Made by a program: the position numbers and the translations under genes. The notes beneath the pieces were generated by a model that was not told where the DNA came from, made no database searches, and worked only from the letters and a program-made list of their open reading frames with translations. Source: DATMQA01 sp035566895 (GTDB lineage Bacteria > Verrucomicrobiota > Verrucomicrobiia > Limisphaerales > UBA8199). From it: a DNA stretch of 42,321 nt. The stretch lies in assembly GCA_035566895.1 (NCBI GenBank), contig DATMQA010000059.1, positions 1-42,321 of the forward strand, written 5' to 3'. The stretch's first letter is position 1; each line of letters starts with the position of its first letter. This document shows, in pieces, positions 7,757-16,758 of the stretch.

Positions 7757-7895
7757 CCTAAAGCTTTTAAAAGTCGCAAAAACCCGCTAGAATCAAGCCT
7801 TCCAGCAACAAGAGCGAGGCTATCCGCGCCGGCAACAAAATGCAAGCGAATGCAGCATTACCGCGGGCTGAGCTGGGGCCGGCTGCACTGAACCC

Positions 7896-8861
7896 TTAAC
7901 TCCGCGCTTTCTCCGCTACTGCCTTCATTTTGGCTAGACCAGTCCTGGCAACCGCCAGAGCGTCCTCCGACCAATACTTGCGATTGAACAATTCCAGCGA
8001 CAGGACCTTCTGACCGCCCGTGCTGAGCAACGTGCGCAAGATGTCCGTCAGCGGCGCCGTCCCGTCTCCGGGATAGACCCGGTAGCTATCGTCAATCTTT
8101 TCACGCGGCGGGTCGGCCGGGAAATCGTTCATGTGCAAAACCTGGATGGCATCAGCGCCAAGCAGGCGCATTCCATGGAAATCAGAGCCGCCCTTGTAAA
8201 GATGAAACACATCGGCCAGCACACAGGCATTGCGATGTCCGGTTTCCATGGCTACGCCGACACACTCGCCCAGCCGGTTGAGGTTTTTCGAGAACCCCCA
8301 TAGTTCGAGCTGTGGCACCACCCCGAGCTGCTGCCCCGCCTCCAGCAACGCCCGGTATCGTTCCGCGGCCTTCACCAGGTCCAGCTTCGGCAAATCGGTT
8401 GCGCCTGCGGGAGGGGCGGCGAACCGTTTGCCACCGATTTGCGCCACCATATCCATTTCGTGCCTGGCACGTTCCATACCCTTGGCGCGTCGAGCCTCAT
8501 CGTCAACAATCCATTCCGGGAAACCGATGGCACCCTCGACCGTTAGCCCGGAATCGCTGATCCTCTTTTTCAAATCCATCAGGGCTCCGCCATTTTTGAC
8601 GTAGTCTCCAATGGAATCGACCCACGGCTCAATGGCGTCATAGCCGGCTTGAGCTGCAACTTCGATTTCTTTGACGATCCCAAGTTTGTGACCGCGAATG
8701 GTGGCCATGTTCAGGCAATAACGAAATGGACGGTCAGTCCCCGGGGGGGCCGAGTTTGCCAACACCGATACGACTCCAAGTTTTTGGCCCAAAACAGCCG
8801 CCGCCACCGACAGCCCCGTTCGCGCCAGGGCGTCGCGTCGTGATAGTTTGCGTGTATTCAT
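7896..8861 (-). CDS. Tat-exported sugar isomerase/epimerase-like TIM-barrel protein
   Basis: This 321-residue protein starts with a twin-arginine signal (KLSRRDALARTGLSVAAAVL), so it is probably exported folded. The rest is a xylose-isomerase-like TIM barrel. Metal-binding positions appear in the usual order: VPQLELWGF (Glu), VLADVFHLYKGG (Asp, His), QVLHMNDFP (His) and VLSLELFNRKYW (Glu). Many such proteins in Verrucomicrobiota and Planctomycetota act on hydroxypyruvate, inosose or keto-sugars, and substrate cannot be read from sequence. It stands alone on the minus strand downstream of a 290-base gap containing palindromic repeats. Confidence 0.85.
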   Translation of the reverse strand: MNTRKLSRRDALARTGLSVAAAVLGQKLGVVSVLANSAPPGTDRPFRYCLNMATIRGHKLGIVKEIEVAAQAGYDAIEPWVDSIGDYVKNGGALMDLKKRISDSGLTVEGAIGFPEWIVDDEARRAKGMERARHEMDMVAQIGGKRFAAPPAGATDLPKLDLVKAAERYRALLEAGQQLGVVPQLELWGFSKNLNRLGECVGVAMETGHRNACVLADVFHLYKGGSDFHGMRLLGADAIQVLHMNDFPADPPREKIDDSYRVYPGDGTAPLTDILRTLLSTGGQKVLSLELFNRKYWSEDALAVARTGLAKMKAVAEKARS

Positions 8862-9039
8862 CTCCTTCGGTTAGCCCAAAACATTGAGGATGGCGAGATC
8901 CGTTTAAATTATCGCCCAAGGCTTTCTAGCTTTTCCTGCGTGCGATAACCGTAATCCTTCACATCTTCCGAGGTGCAATCCTAAGGAAACTCTCCGTCCT
9001 CTAAAAGTGTCCACAGACATGACACGCCGGGGCGCAGCG

Positions 9040-9151
9040 CGGTCGTTTCGGTTGCGAGTCCGGACACCGTCCCGGTGCCCGCTTTGCCCTCAAAACCACT
9101 GTTTCTCGTGCGCGGCGAGATTCCGCTTCAACTCGCAGCCGAGACGGCTGC
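9040..9151. repeat. REP-like palindrome pair
   Basis: Positions 9051-9080 end in GGACACCGTCCCGGTGCCC and match 35233-35262 at 26 of 30 bases. A second piece at 9131-9151 contains a perfect 7-base stem, GCAGCCG-AGA-CGGCTGC; its reverse complement resembles 35224-35241. Two copies of one dispersed palindromic element in opposite orientation would explain both. The rest of the gap 8862-9154 shows no gene. Confidence 0.6.
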
Positions 9152-9154
9152 CGC

Positions 9155-11056
9155 TCAGCGAGACCCCAATTCCTGCCATCGCTCGTATAATCGGGTCACT
9201 TCCGCCTTCGTCGCCTCCAAGTCCGCCAGCAGTCCGTGGGCCTCGCGTGAGCGCGTCGCGTGAAATTCAGGATCGTTCAACGTACTCTCCAGTTCCTGCA
9301 CGCGGGTTTCGGCGGTTAGAATCGCCGCTTCCATCCCCTCGAGTTCGCGCTGCTCTTTGAAACTCAGTTTCCGCGGGCGTGCCGGTTTCGCCAAGTTGCT
9401 CGTCTCCGGCTTTCGCGTTGGGGTTTGAGCGAGGCTGGCCCAGGCCGGCTGCTTGCGCGCATCCCGCTCTTTCTTCTTTTCGAGATAATAAGAATAGTTG
9501 CCCGTTTGCACGATGAGGCCGGTGTCCTCGAACGCGAGCACCTGGTCGCAGATGCGGTCGAGGAAGTAGCGATCATGGCTGACCACCAACACCGTGCCGT
9601 CGAAGTCCGCCAGCGCTTCTTCCAACATGCGCAGGCTGGCCAAATCCAAGTCGTTGGTCGGTTCATCCAGCACGAGCACATTGCCGCCGCGCCGGAGCAC
9701 TTTGGCCAGCATCAGCCGGGCGCGCTCCCCGCCCGAGAGCTGCGCGACCGGCTCGTTGACACGCTCGTCGGAAAACAGAAACCGGCGCAGATAGGACCGC
9801 GCGCTCAACCGTTGCTCGCCAAACAAGAGCGTCTCGTTCCCGTCCGATATTTCTTCCAACACTGTGCCAAGCCCATGGAGCTGCATCCGCGACTGGTCAA
9901 TGTAATTGAAAACCACCCGCTTCCCGATTTTCACCGTGCCTTCGTCGAGCGGACGTTCGCCGAGGCAAATGCGCAGGAGCGTGGTTTTGCCCACGCCGTT
10001 GCGGCCGACGATACCCGTGCATTGCGCGGGTTTGAGCGAGAGGGTCAGCCCGCGAAAGAGCCACCGCTGCCGGTCGCCCTCGCCGACCCTGGCTCCCGCG
10101 TGAGCCAACTGGATGGCGTGGTTCCCCAGCGCCGGTGGCGGTGGAATCAGCAAGTCCATCTCCCGTTCTTCGGGGGGCGCTTCCAAGCCTTTGACCAGGT
10201 AAAAGCATTCGAGGCGATGGCGCGGTTTGGACCGTTGCGCCCGGACCCCCGCGCGCACCCAATCCAGTTCCTCGCGCAGAAACCGCTGCCGCCGCCGCTC
10301 GCCCTGTTCGGCGATCTGCTGCCGGATGGCCTTGGATTCCAGGTAGGCCGTGTAATTCCCCGGATGCGAAAAGCACCGGCCATCGGCCAGCTCGATGATT
10401 CGCGTCGCAATCACGTCAAGGAAATAGCGGTCGTGCGTGACAAAAATGACCGCGCCGGGGAACTCGCCGAGGAACTCTTCCAGCCACAGAATGGATTCTG
10501 CGTCCAGATGATTCGTGGGCTCGTCCAGCAGGAGCAAATCCGGCTGGGCGGCCAGGGCGCGGCAGAGGGCTACCCGTCGCTTCTCGCCGCCCGAGAGCGG
10601 CCCCACCAGGGTATCGAGCGGCGGCGCGGCCAGCGCGGACGCCGTCGCCTTGATCCGCGCCTGCAACTTCCAGCCTTCCGCGCTGTCGATCTGGTTCAGC
10701 AAAGCCGCCAGTTCAGCGTCCGTGCCCTGGCCCGATTCATAGCGGCGCAACCACTCCATCAGGTCCGCCGCGCCCTCCTCGATGTTCTGCCGCACCGTGA
10801 GGCTGCCATCCAACTCGAACTCCTGCGGCAGATAGCCAATGCGCAATCCGCGGCGCCGCGCCACTTCGCCGGCGTCGGCGCTTTGATGGCCCGCCAAAAT
10901 GCGCAACAGGCTGGTTTTGCCGCACCCGTTTCGGCCCAGCAGCCCAACCTTCTCTCCCGGGCCGACGGAGAGTGCCACCGCTTCGAGCAATTGCTGGTGG
11001 CCGTAAGCCAGCGCGAGGTCGTTGGCAGTCAATAAAGCCGGGCCCGTAACATTCAT
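9155..11056 (-). CDS. uup: ABC-F family ATPase Uup
   Basis: This 633-residue protein is a tandem ABC-F ATPase without membrane segments, acting on ribosomes. The first domain has Walker A GRNGCGKT at 41-48, signature LSGGE at 154-158 and Walker B LLLLDEPTNHLD at 174-185; the second has Walker A GRNGVGKT at 351-358, signature LSGGERARL and LVLDEPTNDLD. The inter-domain arm region carries REELDWVRAGVRAQRSKPRH. A C-terminal coiled coil (from FKEQRELEGMEAAILTAETR to the end) is the mark of the Uup subgroup, which binds branched DNA and influences transposon excision and ribosome quality control. Length and architecture are normal. The start ATG lies 85 bases from the htrA-like gene's stop on the same strand. 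Confidence 0.93.
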   Translation of the reverse strand: MNVTGPALLTANDLALAYGHQQLLEAVALSVGPGEKVGLLGRNGCGKTSLLRILAGHQSADAGEVARRRGLRIGYLPQEFELDGSLTVRQNIEEGAADLMEWLRRYESGQGTDAELAALLNQIDSAEGWKLQARIKATASALAAPPLDTLVGPLSGGEKRRVALCRALAAQPDLLLLDEPTNHLDAESILWLEEFLGEFPGAVIFVTHDRYFLDVIATRIIELADGRCFSHPGNYTAYLESKAIRQQIAEQGERRRQRFLREELDWVRAGVRAQRSKPRHRLECFYLVKGLEAPPEEREMDLLIPPPPALGNHAIQLAHAGARVGEGDRQRWLFRGLTLSLKPAQCTGIVGRNGVGKTTLLRICLGERPLDEGTVKIGKRVVFNYIDQSRMQLHGLGTVLEEISDGNETLLFGEQRLSARSYLRRFLFSDERVNEPVAQLSGGERARLMLAKVLRRGGNVLVLDEPTNDLDLASLRMLEEALADFDGTVLVVSHDRYFLDRICDQVLAFEDTGLIVQTGNYSYYLEKKKERDARKQPAWASLAQTPTRKPETSNLAKPARPRKLSFKEQRELEGMEAAILTAETRVQELESTLNDPEFHATRSREAHGLLADLEATKAEVTRLYERWQELGSR

Positions 11057-11141
11057 TCAGGTACGAGAGCTTGCTCAACCCCTGCAATTCATCAAAGGAC
11101 AATCTGTCCGGTTGGCATCGAGCAGCTTTGAGCACCAAGGG

Positions 11142-12482
11142 TTACCGCACCTGGACTTCGACGGTCTGGGGGAAAGCGATCAGGCGTGCGCCCGGCGGGG
11201 GAGGAACGACGGCAGTCAGGCGGACGGTCTCGTCCTTTTCCTTGGCGGTCAAGACTTCGGCTACCGGCAGCAGGTTGCCCGTGGCCTGGCCATCAATAGC
11301 GGTCAGCAGACAGCCGCGCTGAAAATGGGCGCGGCCGGCCGGGCTGTTCTGCTCGACGGCTTCGACAAACAGCGATTCGCCCGACCTGATGCCCAGGTGT
11401 TGGGCCTCCTGCGGCGTGACGGGCTGGAGGGTGAGGCCAAGTCTTTCACGAATCAGCTCGCCCAGCGGCTTTAGATGGACGGTGAGATTCGCCCGCTCGC
11501 GGCCGCGACTAACCACCAAGGCCGCGGGGCGATTGGTGGCCGCACTAAGGAGGCGGTTGCAGCCGATCAGACTTTGGGCTTTGTGGCCGTCGATCTCCAA
11601 GAGTTCATCCCCGACCTTCAGCTCGGCGCTGGCGGCGGGGCTGCGGGGTTGCACCGACGTAACCACCAACGGACCCGGTCCGGCTTTGAGTTGAGCGCCG
11701 AACCAGAGCGAGGCGGTCACCTCCGGGGAAAAGAAGCGCGAAAGGGCCGCCGAGACTTGCTTGACGGGGATGGAAAAGCCGACGCCCAGGCCGCGCTCGC
11801 CGCTCTGTTCGCGATAGACGGCGACGTTGAGGCCAATGAGTTCGCCGCGGAGATTGACCAGCGGCCCGCCGCTGTTGCCGGGATTGATCGCCGCATCGGT
11901 CTGCAGCCAATCCTGTACATCGAGCGGTTCGTTGCCGGTCGAGGGACGGCGGTTTTTGGAGCTGAGAATGCCTTTGGTTACCGAACCGCCCAGGCCGAAG
12001 GGATTGCCGAGCGCCAGCACGGTTTCGCCCAGCAGCAGATCATCGTCCGTGGCGAGCTTGATCGCTTTAAACTTCGTGCCTGGAGCGCATTTGATTTTCA
12101 GCAGCGCGACGTCGCTGCCCGTAGTGGCTACCAGCGGCTCGGCATCAAACTCGCGGCCATCCCAGAGCTTGACCTGGATGCGGTTGGCGCGGTGGACGAC
12201 ATGAAAATTAGTCAACACATAGCCGTCCTCGTCGATAATGACTCCCGAGCCGAGGCTGACGGATTTTTGCTGCCGGCCCGGGACGTGGGACCAGCCATAA
12301 AAATCGCGCAGCAGGTCATCGTACCACTCGTGGTATTCGATGACGCTCTCGGTGGCGATGTTGACGACGCACGGCAGGACTTGCTCGGTGGCGATGACGG
12401 CGGCGTCGCGCCGCACGTCGGGCTCGGCGGCACGACAAAAAGCAGTGAGGCACAGAACCATGATTGAAGACAGAATCCTCAT
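11142..12482 (-). CDS. HtrA/DegP-type periplasmic serine protease with two PDZ domains
   Basis: This is a 446-residue trypsin-like protease with an N-terminal signal peptide (MRILSSIMVLCLTAFCRAAE). The catalytic triad is visible as His94 (LTNFHVVHRA), Asp124 (TTGSDVALLKI) and Ser204 (PGNSGGPLVN). PDZ1 lies at about 250-335 and PDZ2 at about 345-440. Such proteases and chaperones degrade misfolded envelope proteins. The frame is open far upstream to 13544, but that is antisense to the DUF2851 gene, so ATG 12482 is used. That ATG falls within a 6-base tandem array. No neighbouring rseA/rpoE-type gene is seen. Confidence 0.93.
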   Translation of the reverse strand: MRILSSIMVLCLTAFCRAAEPDVRRDAAVIATEQVLPCVVNIATESVIEYHEWYDDLLRDFYGWSHVPGRQQKSVSLGSGVIIDEDGYVLTNFHVVHRANRIQVKLWDGREFDAEPLVATTGSDVALLKIKCAPGTKFKAIKLATDDDLLLGETVLALGNPFGLGGSVTKGILSSKNRRPSTGNEPLDVQDWLQTDAAINPGNSGGPLVNLRGELIGLNVAVYREQSGERGLGVGFSIPVKQVSAALSRFFSPEVTASLWFGAQLKAGPGPLVVTSVQPRSPAASAELKVGDELLEIDGHKAQSLIGCNRLLSAATNRPAALVVSRGRERANLTVHLKPLGELIRERLGLTLQPVTPQEAQHLGIRSGESLFVEAVEQNSPAGRAHFQRGCLLTAIDGQATGNLLPVAEVLTAKEKDETVRLTAVVPPPPGARLIAFPQTVEVQVR

Positions 12483-12540
12483 CGTCGTCCTCGTTCTCGT
12501 GCCCGTGGAAAACGAGGAGGAGGGGGAGGACGAGGACGAT
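12472..12540. repeat. paired hexamer array (TCGTNC / GANGAG) at protease start
   Basis: The left arm repeats TCGTCC, TCGTTC and TCGTGC at 12485-12502. The right arm repeats AACGAG, GAGGAG, GGGGAG, GACGAG and GACGAT at 12511-12540, the complementary motif. The period is 6 and the two arms can pair into a long imperfect hairpin. The protease start codon (12480-12482, minus) sits in the left arm. The remaining gap up to 12785 shows no gene. Confidence 0.7.
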
Positions 12541-12785
12541 TGAGCGCCAGTCCGGTGATCAGTGAGTCGGTCGGGGTTGAGTTGCTTCAAGTTCATGCTC
12601 ATAATTACAGGCAAACGCGTTGCTGGATCGTTCAAAAGTTTCGCCCTTTCCATATTACCGAAAACAACCCTCTGGTGTCCGCTTCGTTTTTGGTCAAGGC
12701 AATGGGAAGGGAAAGGAAGAGAAAGATTAGTATTATGACTACTCGCTTGACATCGTGCCACAATCATTAGAAAACCAGCGGCAAG

Positions 12786-14321
12786 GTGTCTGCTATTCCG
12801 GACAGCTTTTATGCGGAATTTCGCGTGCGGTGCGGCGCGGTCCAGGTCCTGCGCGAGGACCAGGATTCGCCGCCCGAACGGCTGGTGCAAGCCATCTGGC
12901 AGCACCAGCGGTTGCTGCGGGAGGAGCTTCGCACGGCCGAGGGACAACCGGTCAAGGTGCTGCACCCGGGTTTCCTTAGCCGGGAGGGTGGTCCGGATTT
13001 CCGGGCGGCCGTGGTGCAGGTCGGGGAAGGACCGGTGCAGAGCGGCGACGTGGAGGTGGATTTGCGGGCCAGCGGGTGGCGGGCACATGGGCACGACCGC
13101 AACCCGGCGTTTCGGAATGTCATTCTGCATGTCATCTGGGAGAACGAGCGGCCGGCGGCCGGGGCGCCGCCGTTGCTGCCGCTGCGGCAGTGGCTGGATG
13201 CGCCACTGGGTGAACTGAGTTTGTGGTTGGGCGGTGAGGCGACGCAAGGTTTGCCTGAGGAATTGCGCGGGAAATGTTGCGCGCCGTTGCGCAATTTGGC
13301 GGCGGCAGAGGTGCTCGAACTGCTGCACCAGGCCGCCGCGGTGCGGTTGCGAAGCAAGGCGGCGCAGTTCCAGGCCCGGGCGCGGCAGGCCGGCTGGGAC
13401 CAGGCGTTGTGGGAAGGATTGTTTCGGGCGCTCGGTTATAAACACAACATCTGGCCAATGCAGCGCCTGGCGGAACTGCGTCCGAGGTGGTGGAGCGCGG
13501 AGACCCACCGCGAAACGCCAGGGACAATCCCACAGCAGGAGCAAGCTCCACGCACTCGATACGCTTCACGCCACCCGGACGAGGTCAGCCAAGTGCTGAT
13601 GATTCAGGCTCGGCTATTGGGCCTGAGCGGGCTGTTGCCGGCGGAAATCACCCGCACGGAAACGGGTGCCGATGGCTATCTGCGCCAGGTTTGGGACCTG
13701 TGGTGGCGAGAGCGTGACGGGTTTTTGGAGAACATCCTGCCTCGGGCGGTTTGGCATCTGCACGGGCTGCGGCCGGCGAATCATCCGCAGCGACGGTTGG
13801 CCCTGGCGGCAGGCTGGACGGTCGTGGGAGACATACCTGGCCGGCTGGAGCAATGGTGTGCGCGAGAGCTGCGGCAGAGCTCGTTGTTGGGCTCGCTGGT
13901 ACAGGCGTTGCAGGTCCAGGGCGATGAGTTCTGGTGCTGGCACTGGACACTGCGTTCCACTCGGCTGAAGAAACAACAGCCGTTGCTGGGCTCAAACCGG
14001 GTGACGGAGCTGGCTATGAATGTGGTCTTGCCCTGGCTGTGGATGCGGGCAGTCGAAGGGAAGAACCAAGCCGTACAGCAGCGTCTGGAGCAGCGGTATT
14101 TCACCTGGCCGGCGGCGGAGGACAACGCGGTGTTGCGGCTGGCTCGACAGCGGTTGCTGGGCGGAGCGAATCGCCGGGAGCTGCCGGGGGCGGCCGCGCA
14201 GCAGGGGCTAATTCAGATGGTCCGGGATTTCTGCGACCACTCCAATTCAATTTGCGACAATTGTAAACTGCCGGAGTTGGTAAAGGAGTGGAGAAGACAA
14301 AAGCCCGGCACTAATGCTTGA
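12786..14321 (+). CDS. DUF2851 family protein
   Basis: This is a 511-residue cytosolic protein from a GTG start (MSAIPDSFYAEFRVRCG). It matches DUF2851, an uncharacterised family common in Verrucomicrobiota and Bacteroidota: the HPGFLSREGGPDFRAAVVQVG block near 60-80, the GDVEVDLRASGWRAHGHDRN block near 90-108 and VILHVIW near 113 are its hallmark and resemble a nuclease-like core. The C-terminus ends in a cysteine cluster (CDHSNSICDNCKLPELV) that may bind zinc. It converges with infC, overlapping its 3' end by 11 bases. Function is unknown. Confidence 0.85.
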   Translation: MSAIPDSFYAEFRVRCGAVQVLREDQDSPPERLVQAIWQHQRLLREELRTAEGQPVKVLHPGFLSREGGPDFRAAVVQVGEGPVQSGDVEVDLRASGWRAHGHDRNPAFRNVILHVIWENERPAAGAPPLLPLRQWLDAPLGELSLWLGGEATQGLPEELRGKCCAPLRNLAAAEVLELLHQAAAVRLRSKAAQFQARARQAGWDQALWEGLFRALGYKHNIWPMQRLAELRPRWWSAETHRETPGTIPQQEQAPRTRYASRHPDEVSQVLMIQARLLGLSGLLPAEITRTETGADGYLRQVWDLWWRERDGFLENILPRAVWHLHGLRPANHPQRRLALAAGWTVVGDIPGRLEQWCARELRQSSLLGSLVQALQVQGDEFWCWHWTLRSTRLKKQQPLLGSNRVTELAMNVVLPWLWMRAVEGKNQAVQQRLEQRYFTWPAAEDNAVLRLARQRLLGGANRRELPGAAAQQGLIQMVRDFCDHSNSICDNCKLPELVKEWRRQKPGTNA

Positions 14322-15039
14322 TCTCGAGCTCGGCGAAGGGGCTATTGGCAAAGGCGCCGGACGTGGAGACGGGCTCGGGTGGGGCGGCTCTCTCGATGGG
14401 CGCCGGGGCGGGTTGATGGTTGAACTGCGACCGGGGCTGAGGAGGAGCCGTGGCATGGCCGGCTTCGATTTGGTGGGGATGGCGGGCCCTTTTATTGCGC
14501 GGCAACGGGCTAATCATCAGGTTAATGGAGCGGCCATTCAATTTTGGCTCGAAATCCGGATGGCCGAATGGGGCGATCTCGGTGAGGAATTTTTCGACGA
14601 CCTGGAATCCGATTTCGGTGTGGGCCATCTCGCGGCCGCGGAATTTGAGGGTGATCTTCACCTTCATGTCCTCGCAGAGGAAATCGATGGCGTGGCCGGC
14701 TTTAACGCCCAGATCGTGCGGGTCGATTTTAGGGCTTAACTGGACCTCTTTTACCTTGTTGGCGTGCTGGTGTTTCTTGGATTCCTTGTCCTTTTTGGCT
14801 TGTTCATAGCGGAACTTGCCGTAATCGACCAGTCGGCAAACGGGAGGAGCGGCGTTGGGAGCGATTTCGACCAGGTCCACGCTGTTGGTCCGGGCCATGG
14901 TCAAGGCGTCCCCGAGAGACATGATGCCGAGTTGGTTGCCGTCCACACCGATAATCCGGACTTCGCGGGCACGAATTTTCCCGTTGACCCTGAAGAACGG
15001 AGCGGAAGAAGAAGAACGTGAAGGAAAAGGGCGACTCAA
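14311..15039 (-). CDS. infC: translation initiation factor IF-3 with long C-terminal tail
   Basis: This 242-residue protein is IF-3, which binds the 30S subunit and proofreads initiator tRNA. The N-domain spans about 16-85 (RVNGKIRAREVRIIGVDGNQ, then VCRLVDYGKFRYEQ), and the C-domain spans about 95-180 (VKEVQLSPKIDPHDLGVKAG, then LNGRSINLMISPLP). Residues 183-242 are an extra Pro/Ala/His-rich tail absent from the usual about 180-residue IF-3; Myxococcus Dsg is a known IF-3 with such an extension. The only in-frame start is TTG at 15039, since a TAA stop lies seven codons upstream of it; rare start codons are typical of infC, which limits its own translation. rpmI and rplT, usual partners, are not adjacent. 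Confidence 0.95.
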   Translation of the reverse strand: MSRPFPSRSSSSAPFFRVNGKIRAREVRIIGVDGNQLGIMSLGDALTMARTNSVDLVEIAPNAAPPVCRLVDYGKFRYEQAKKDKESKKHQHANKVKEVQLSPKIDPHDLGVKAGHAIDFLCEDMKVKITLKFRGREMAHTEIGFQVVEKFLTEIAPFGHPDFEPKLNGRSINLMISPLPRNKRARHPHQIEAGHATAPPQPRSQFNHQPAPAPIERAAPPEPVSTSGAFANSPFAELEIKH

Positions 15040-15200
15040 GACACCCTCGTCGGTTGAAGCTTATTCATGCAATATCTTATATGGCATAACGGCACTACGG
15101 CCTCTCAAACTAACACCTGGATCTAAGCACGGCTTTTGAACTTCTGCAAGTAAATAGTTGCGGCAGGCCAGCGGGAATGGGGTGTTTACCCTAGGAAAGA

Positions 15201-15221
15201 GTGACGGGGGACGAGTGACGG
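15201..15221. repeat. short GTGACGG heptamer run
   Basis: GTGACGG at 15201-15207, GGGACGA at 15208-15214 and GTGACGG at 15215-15221 keep a 7-base period next to the larger array. It is a small member of the GTGANNN class. Confidence 0.5.
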
Positions 15222-15240
15222 GGGGGACGGGTGGGAAACA

Positions 15241-15367
15241 CCAAACTCCAAAAACCAAACACCAAAAGAAGCCCCAAAATCCAAGCTCCAAAACCTGGCT
15301 GGCCTATCTGAATTGAGGTTGAAGCCTGGAGTTTCTGTGGAGTTTGGTGTTTGGAATTTGGAGCTTC
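15241..15367. repeat. paired heptamer arrays CCAAANN / NNTTTGG between recA and infC
   Basis: The left arm has CCAAANN-type units (one is CCAAGCT) starting at 15241, 15248, 15255, 15262, 15274, 15281 and 15288, with only one 5-base interruption. The right arm has NNTTTGG units at 15341, 15348 and 15355, preceded by degenerate GGAGTTT copies from 15328. The arms are complementary, so the transcript can fold into a long imperfect hairpin with a loop around 15295-15325. With the 15201-15221 run it fills the 336-base gap between recA and infC, where no gene is seen. Confidence 0.75.
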
Positions 15368-15375
15368 CCCCGCCG

Positions 15376-16467
15376 TCATTCCTTGGCGGGGGGCGGGGCG
15401 TTGCGTTTGGCCATTATGGCATCGACGATCTTCTGGCTCAGCTCAGGGCTTTCGGCCAGCGCTTTCTGGGCGGCTTCCTTGCCCTGGCCGATGAGCTCGC
15501 CATTGAATTGCAGCCAGGCGCCTTTTTTGTCCACGACCCCGGAATCAACGCCGACGTCCAGCACGCTGCCTTCCTTGTTGATGCCGTGGTTGTAGATGAT
15601 GTCGAATTCGGCCTCGGCGAACGGGGGTGCGACTTTGTTTTTGACGATCTTGACTTTGACATGGTTGCCGACCGCGACGCCGGCGGCGTCCTTAAGGGTA
15701 TCCTTACGGCGAATATCGATGCGCACGCTGGCGTAGAATTTGAGGGCCTTGCCGCCTGGGGTTGTTTCAGGGTTGCCGAACATGACGCCGACCTTCTCGC
15801 GCATCTGGTTGGTGAAGACACAGGTGGTTTTGGCCCGGGCAAGCAATGCGGTGAGTTTGCGAAGGGCCTGGCTCATGAGGCGAGCCTGCATGCCCATGGT
15901 GGCCATCCCCATCTCACCCTCCAACTCGGCTTTCGGCACCAGCGCGGCGACGGAATCAATCACGATGACATCCAGGGCATTGGAGCGGGCGAGAGTCTCG
16001 CAAATTGAGAGGGCTTCTTCGCCGCTGTCGGGCTGCGAAACCAGCAAATCGTCCAGATTCACACCGAGGCGCTTGGCATAGGCAGGGTCCAGGGCGTGCT
16101 CGGCGTCGATGAAGGCGGCCAGGCCGCCGGTTTTTTGGGCATTGGCAATGACGTGCAGCATCAGGGTCGTCTTGCCCGAGGATTCCGGGCCGAAGATCTC
16201 GACCACGCGGCCGCGTGGGATGCCGCCCACGCCGAGGGCCAGGTCCACGGAAAGCGCACCGGTAGGGATGACTTCGATTTGTTTAAGGGCACGGGCGTCC
16301 CCCAGGCGCATGATACTGCCCTCCCCATAGGCCTTTGTGATGGCGGAAATGGCGGCTTCCAGCTCGCGATCACGAGCGGCAGAGGCTTTGGCCAGATCGG
16401 CAGCCTTGGTTTCAGCGCTTTTTTCGACCGATTTCTCGGAATTCTTTTCAACAGTTTTAGCGGCCAT
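15376..16467 (-). CDS. recA: recombinase RecA
   Basis: This 363-residue protein is RecA, the strand-exchange and LexA-coprotease ATPase. Walker A GPESSGKT lies at 93-100; downstream are AAFIDAEHALDPAYAKRLGV, NLDDLLVSQPDSGEEAL, VIVIDSVAALVPKAELEG and FTNQMREKVGVMFGNPETTP with GGKALKFYASVR. The core is complete. The N-terminus carries an extra Lys/Glu/Ser-rich stretch of about 25 residues (EKNSEKSVEKSAETKAADLA), a low-complexity addition before the core. The stop codon lies in a CCCCGCC/GGCGGGG hairpin at 15368-15391. No LexA-type box was identified upstream. Confidence 0.98.
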   Translation of the reverse strand: MAAKTVEKNSEKSVEKSAETKAADLAKASAARDRELEAAISAITKAYGEGSIMRLGDARALKQIEVIPTGALSVDLALGVGGIPRGRVVEIFGPESSGKTTLMLHVIANAQKTGGLAAFIDAEHALDPAYAKRLGVNLDDLLVSQPDSGEEALSICETLARSNALDVIVIDSVAALVPKAELEGEMGMATMGMQARLMSQALRKLTALLARAKTTCVFTNQMREKVGVMFGNPETTPGGKALKFYASVRIDIRRKDTLKDAAGVAVGNHVKVKIVKNKVAPPFAEAEFDIIYNHGINKEGSVLDVGVDSGVVDKKGAWLQFNGELIGQGKEAAQKALAESPELSQKIVDAIMAKRNAPPPAKE

Positions 16468-16688
16468 AGCTTAATTCGGAATTTTAATTTAAGAGCGGCA
16501 CTCACATTAAAGATTTGGGACCGCTTGTCAAACGGTTTAGAGGTTCTCGACTCCGCGAACGGGGGCCAGGGGCGTTTTGGGGCGGATTTAACCTGGAAAG
16601 GCGAGTTTTCCTCGCGGCGACACTATGGCCAAACGGTAAAGAGGGAAAAAACGAGACAAAACATCCATAAAATAGCGCAAAAAAACCA

Positions 16689-16717
16689 TTGACTTTTAGT
16701 TCGAAATTGGCTATGAA
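16689..16717 (+). promoter_or_regulatory. sigma-70-like promoter for PEP-CTERM gene
   Basis: TTGACT at 16689-16694 and TATGAA at 16712-16717 are separated by exactly 17 bases, 41 bases before the ATG at 16759. The untranslated leader shows no Shine-Dalgarno site. Confidence 0.6.
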
Positions 16718-16758
16718 AGACGTGACATTAGCAGCCAATAGCCTGAAGACTTGATTTT

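Noticed and set aside
9425..11035. 536-codon plus-strand frame
   Set aside because: It is the complement of the Uup coding sequence, where high GC suppresses stops; composition is Arg/Gln-rich and shadow-like.
11142..13544. A minus-strand frame of 800 codons that appears to extend the protease by 354 residues
   Set aside because: The extra part is antisense to the well-supported DUF2851 gene and lacks a protein-like composition; the signal peptide marks the start at 12482.
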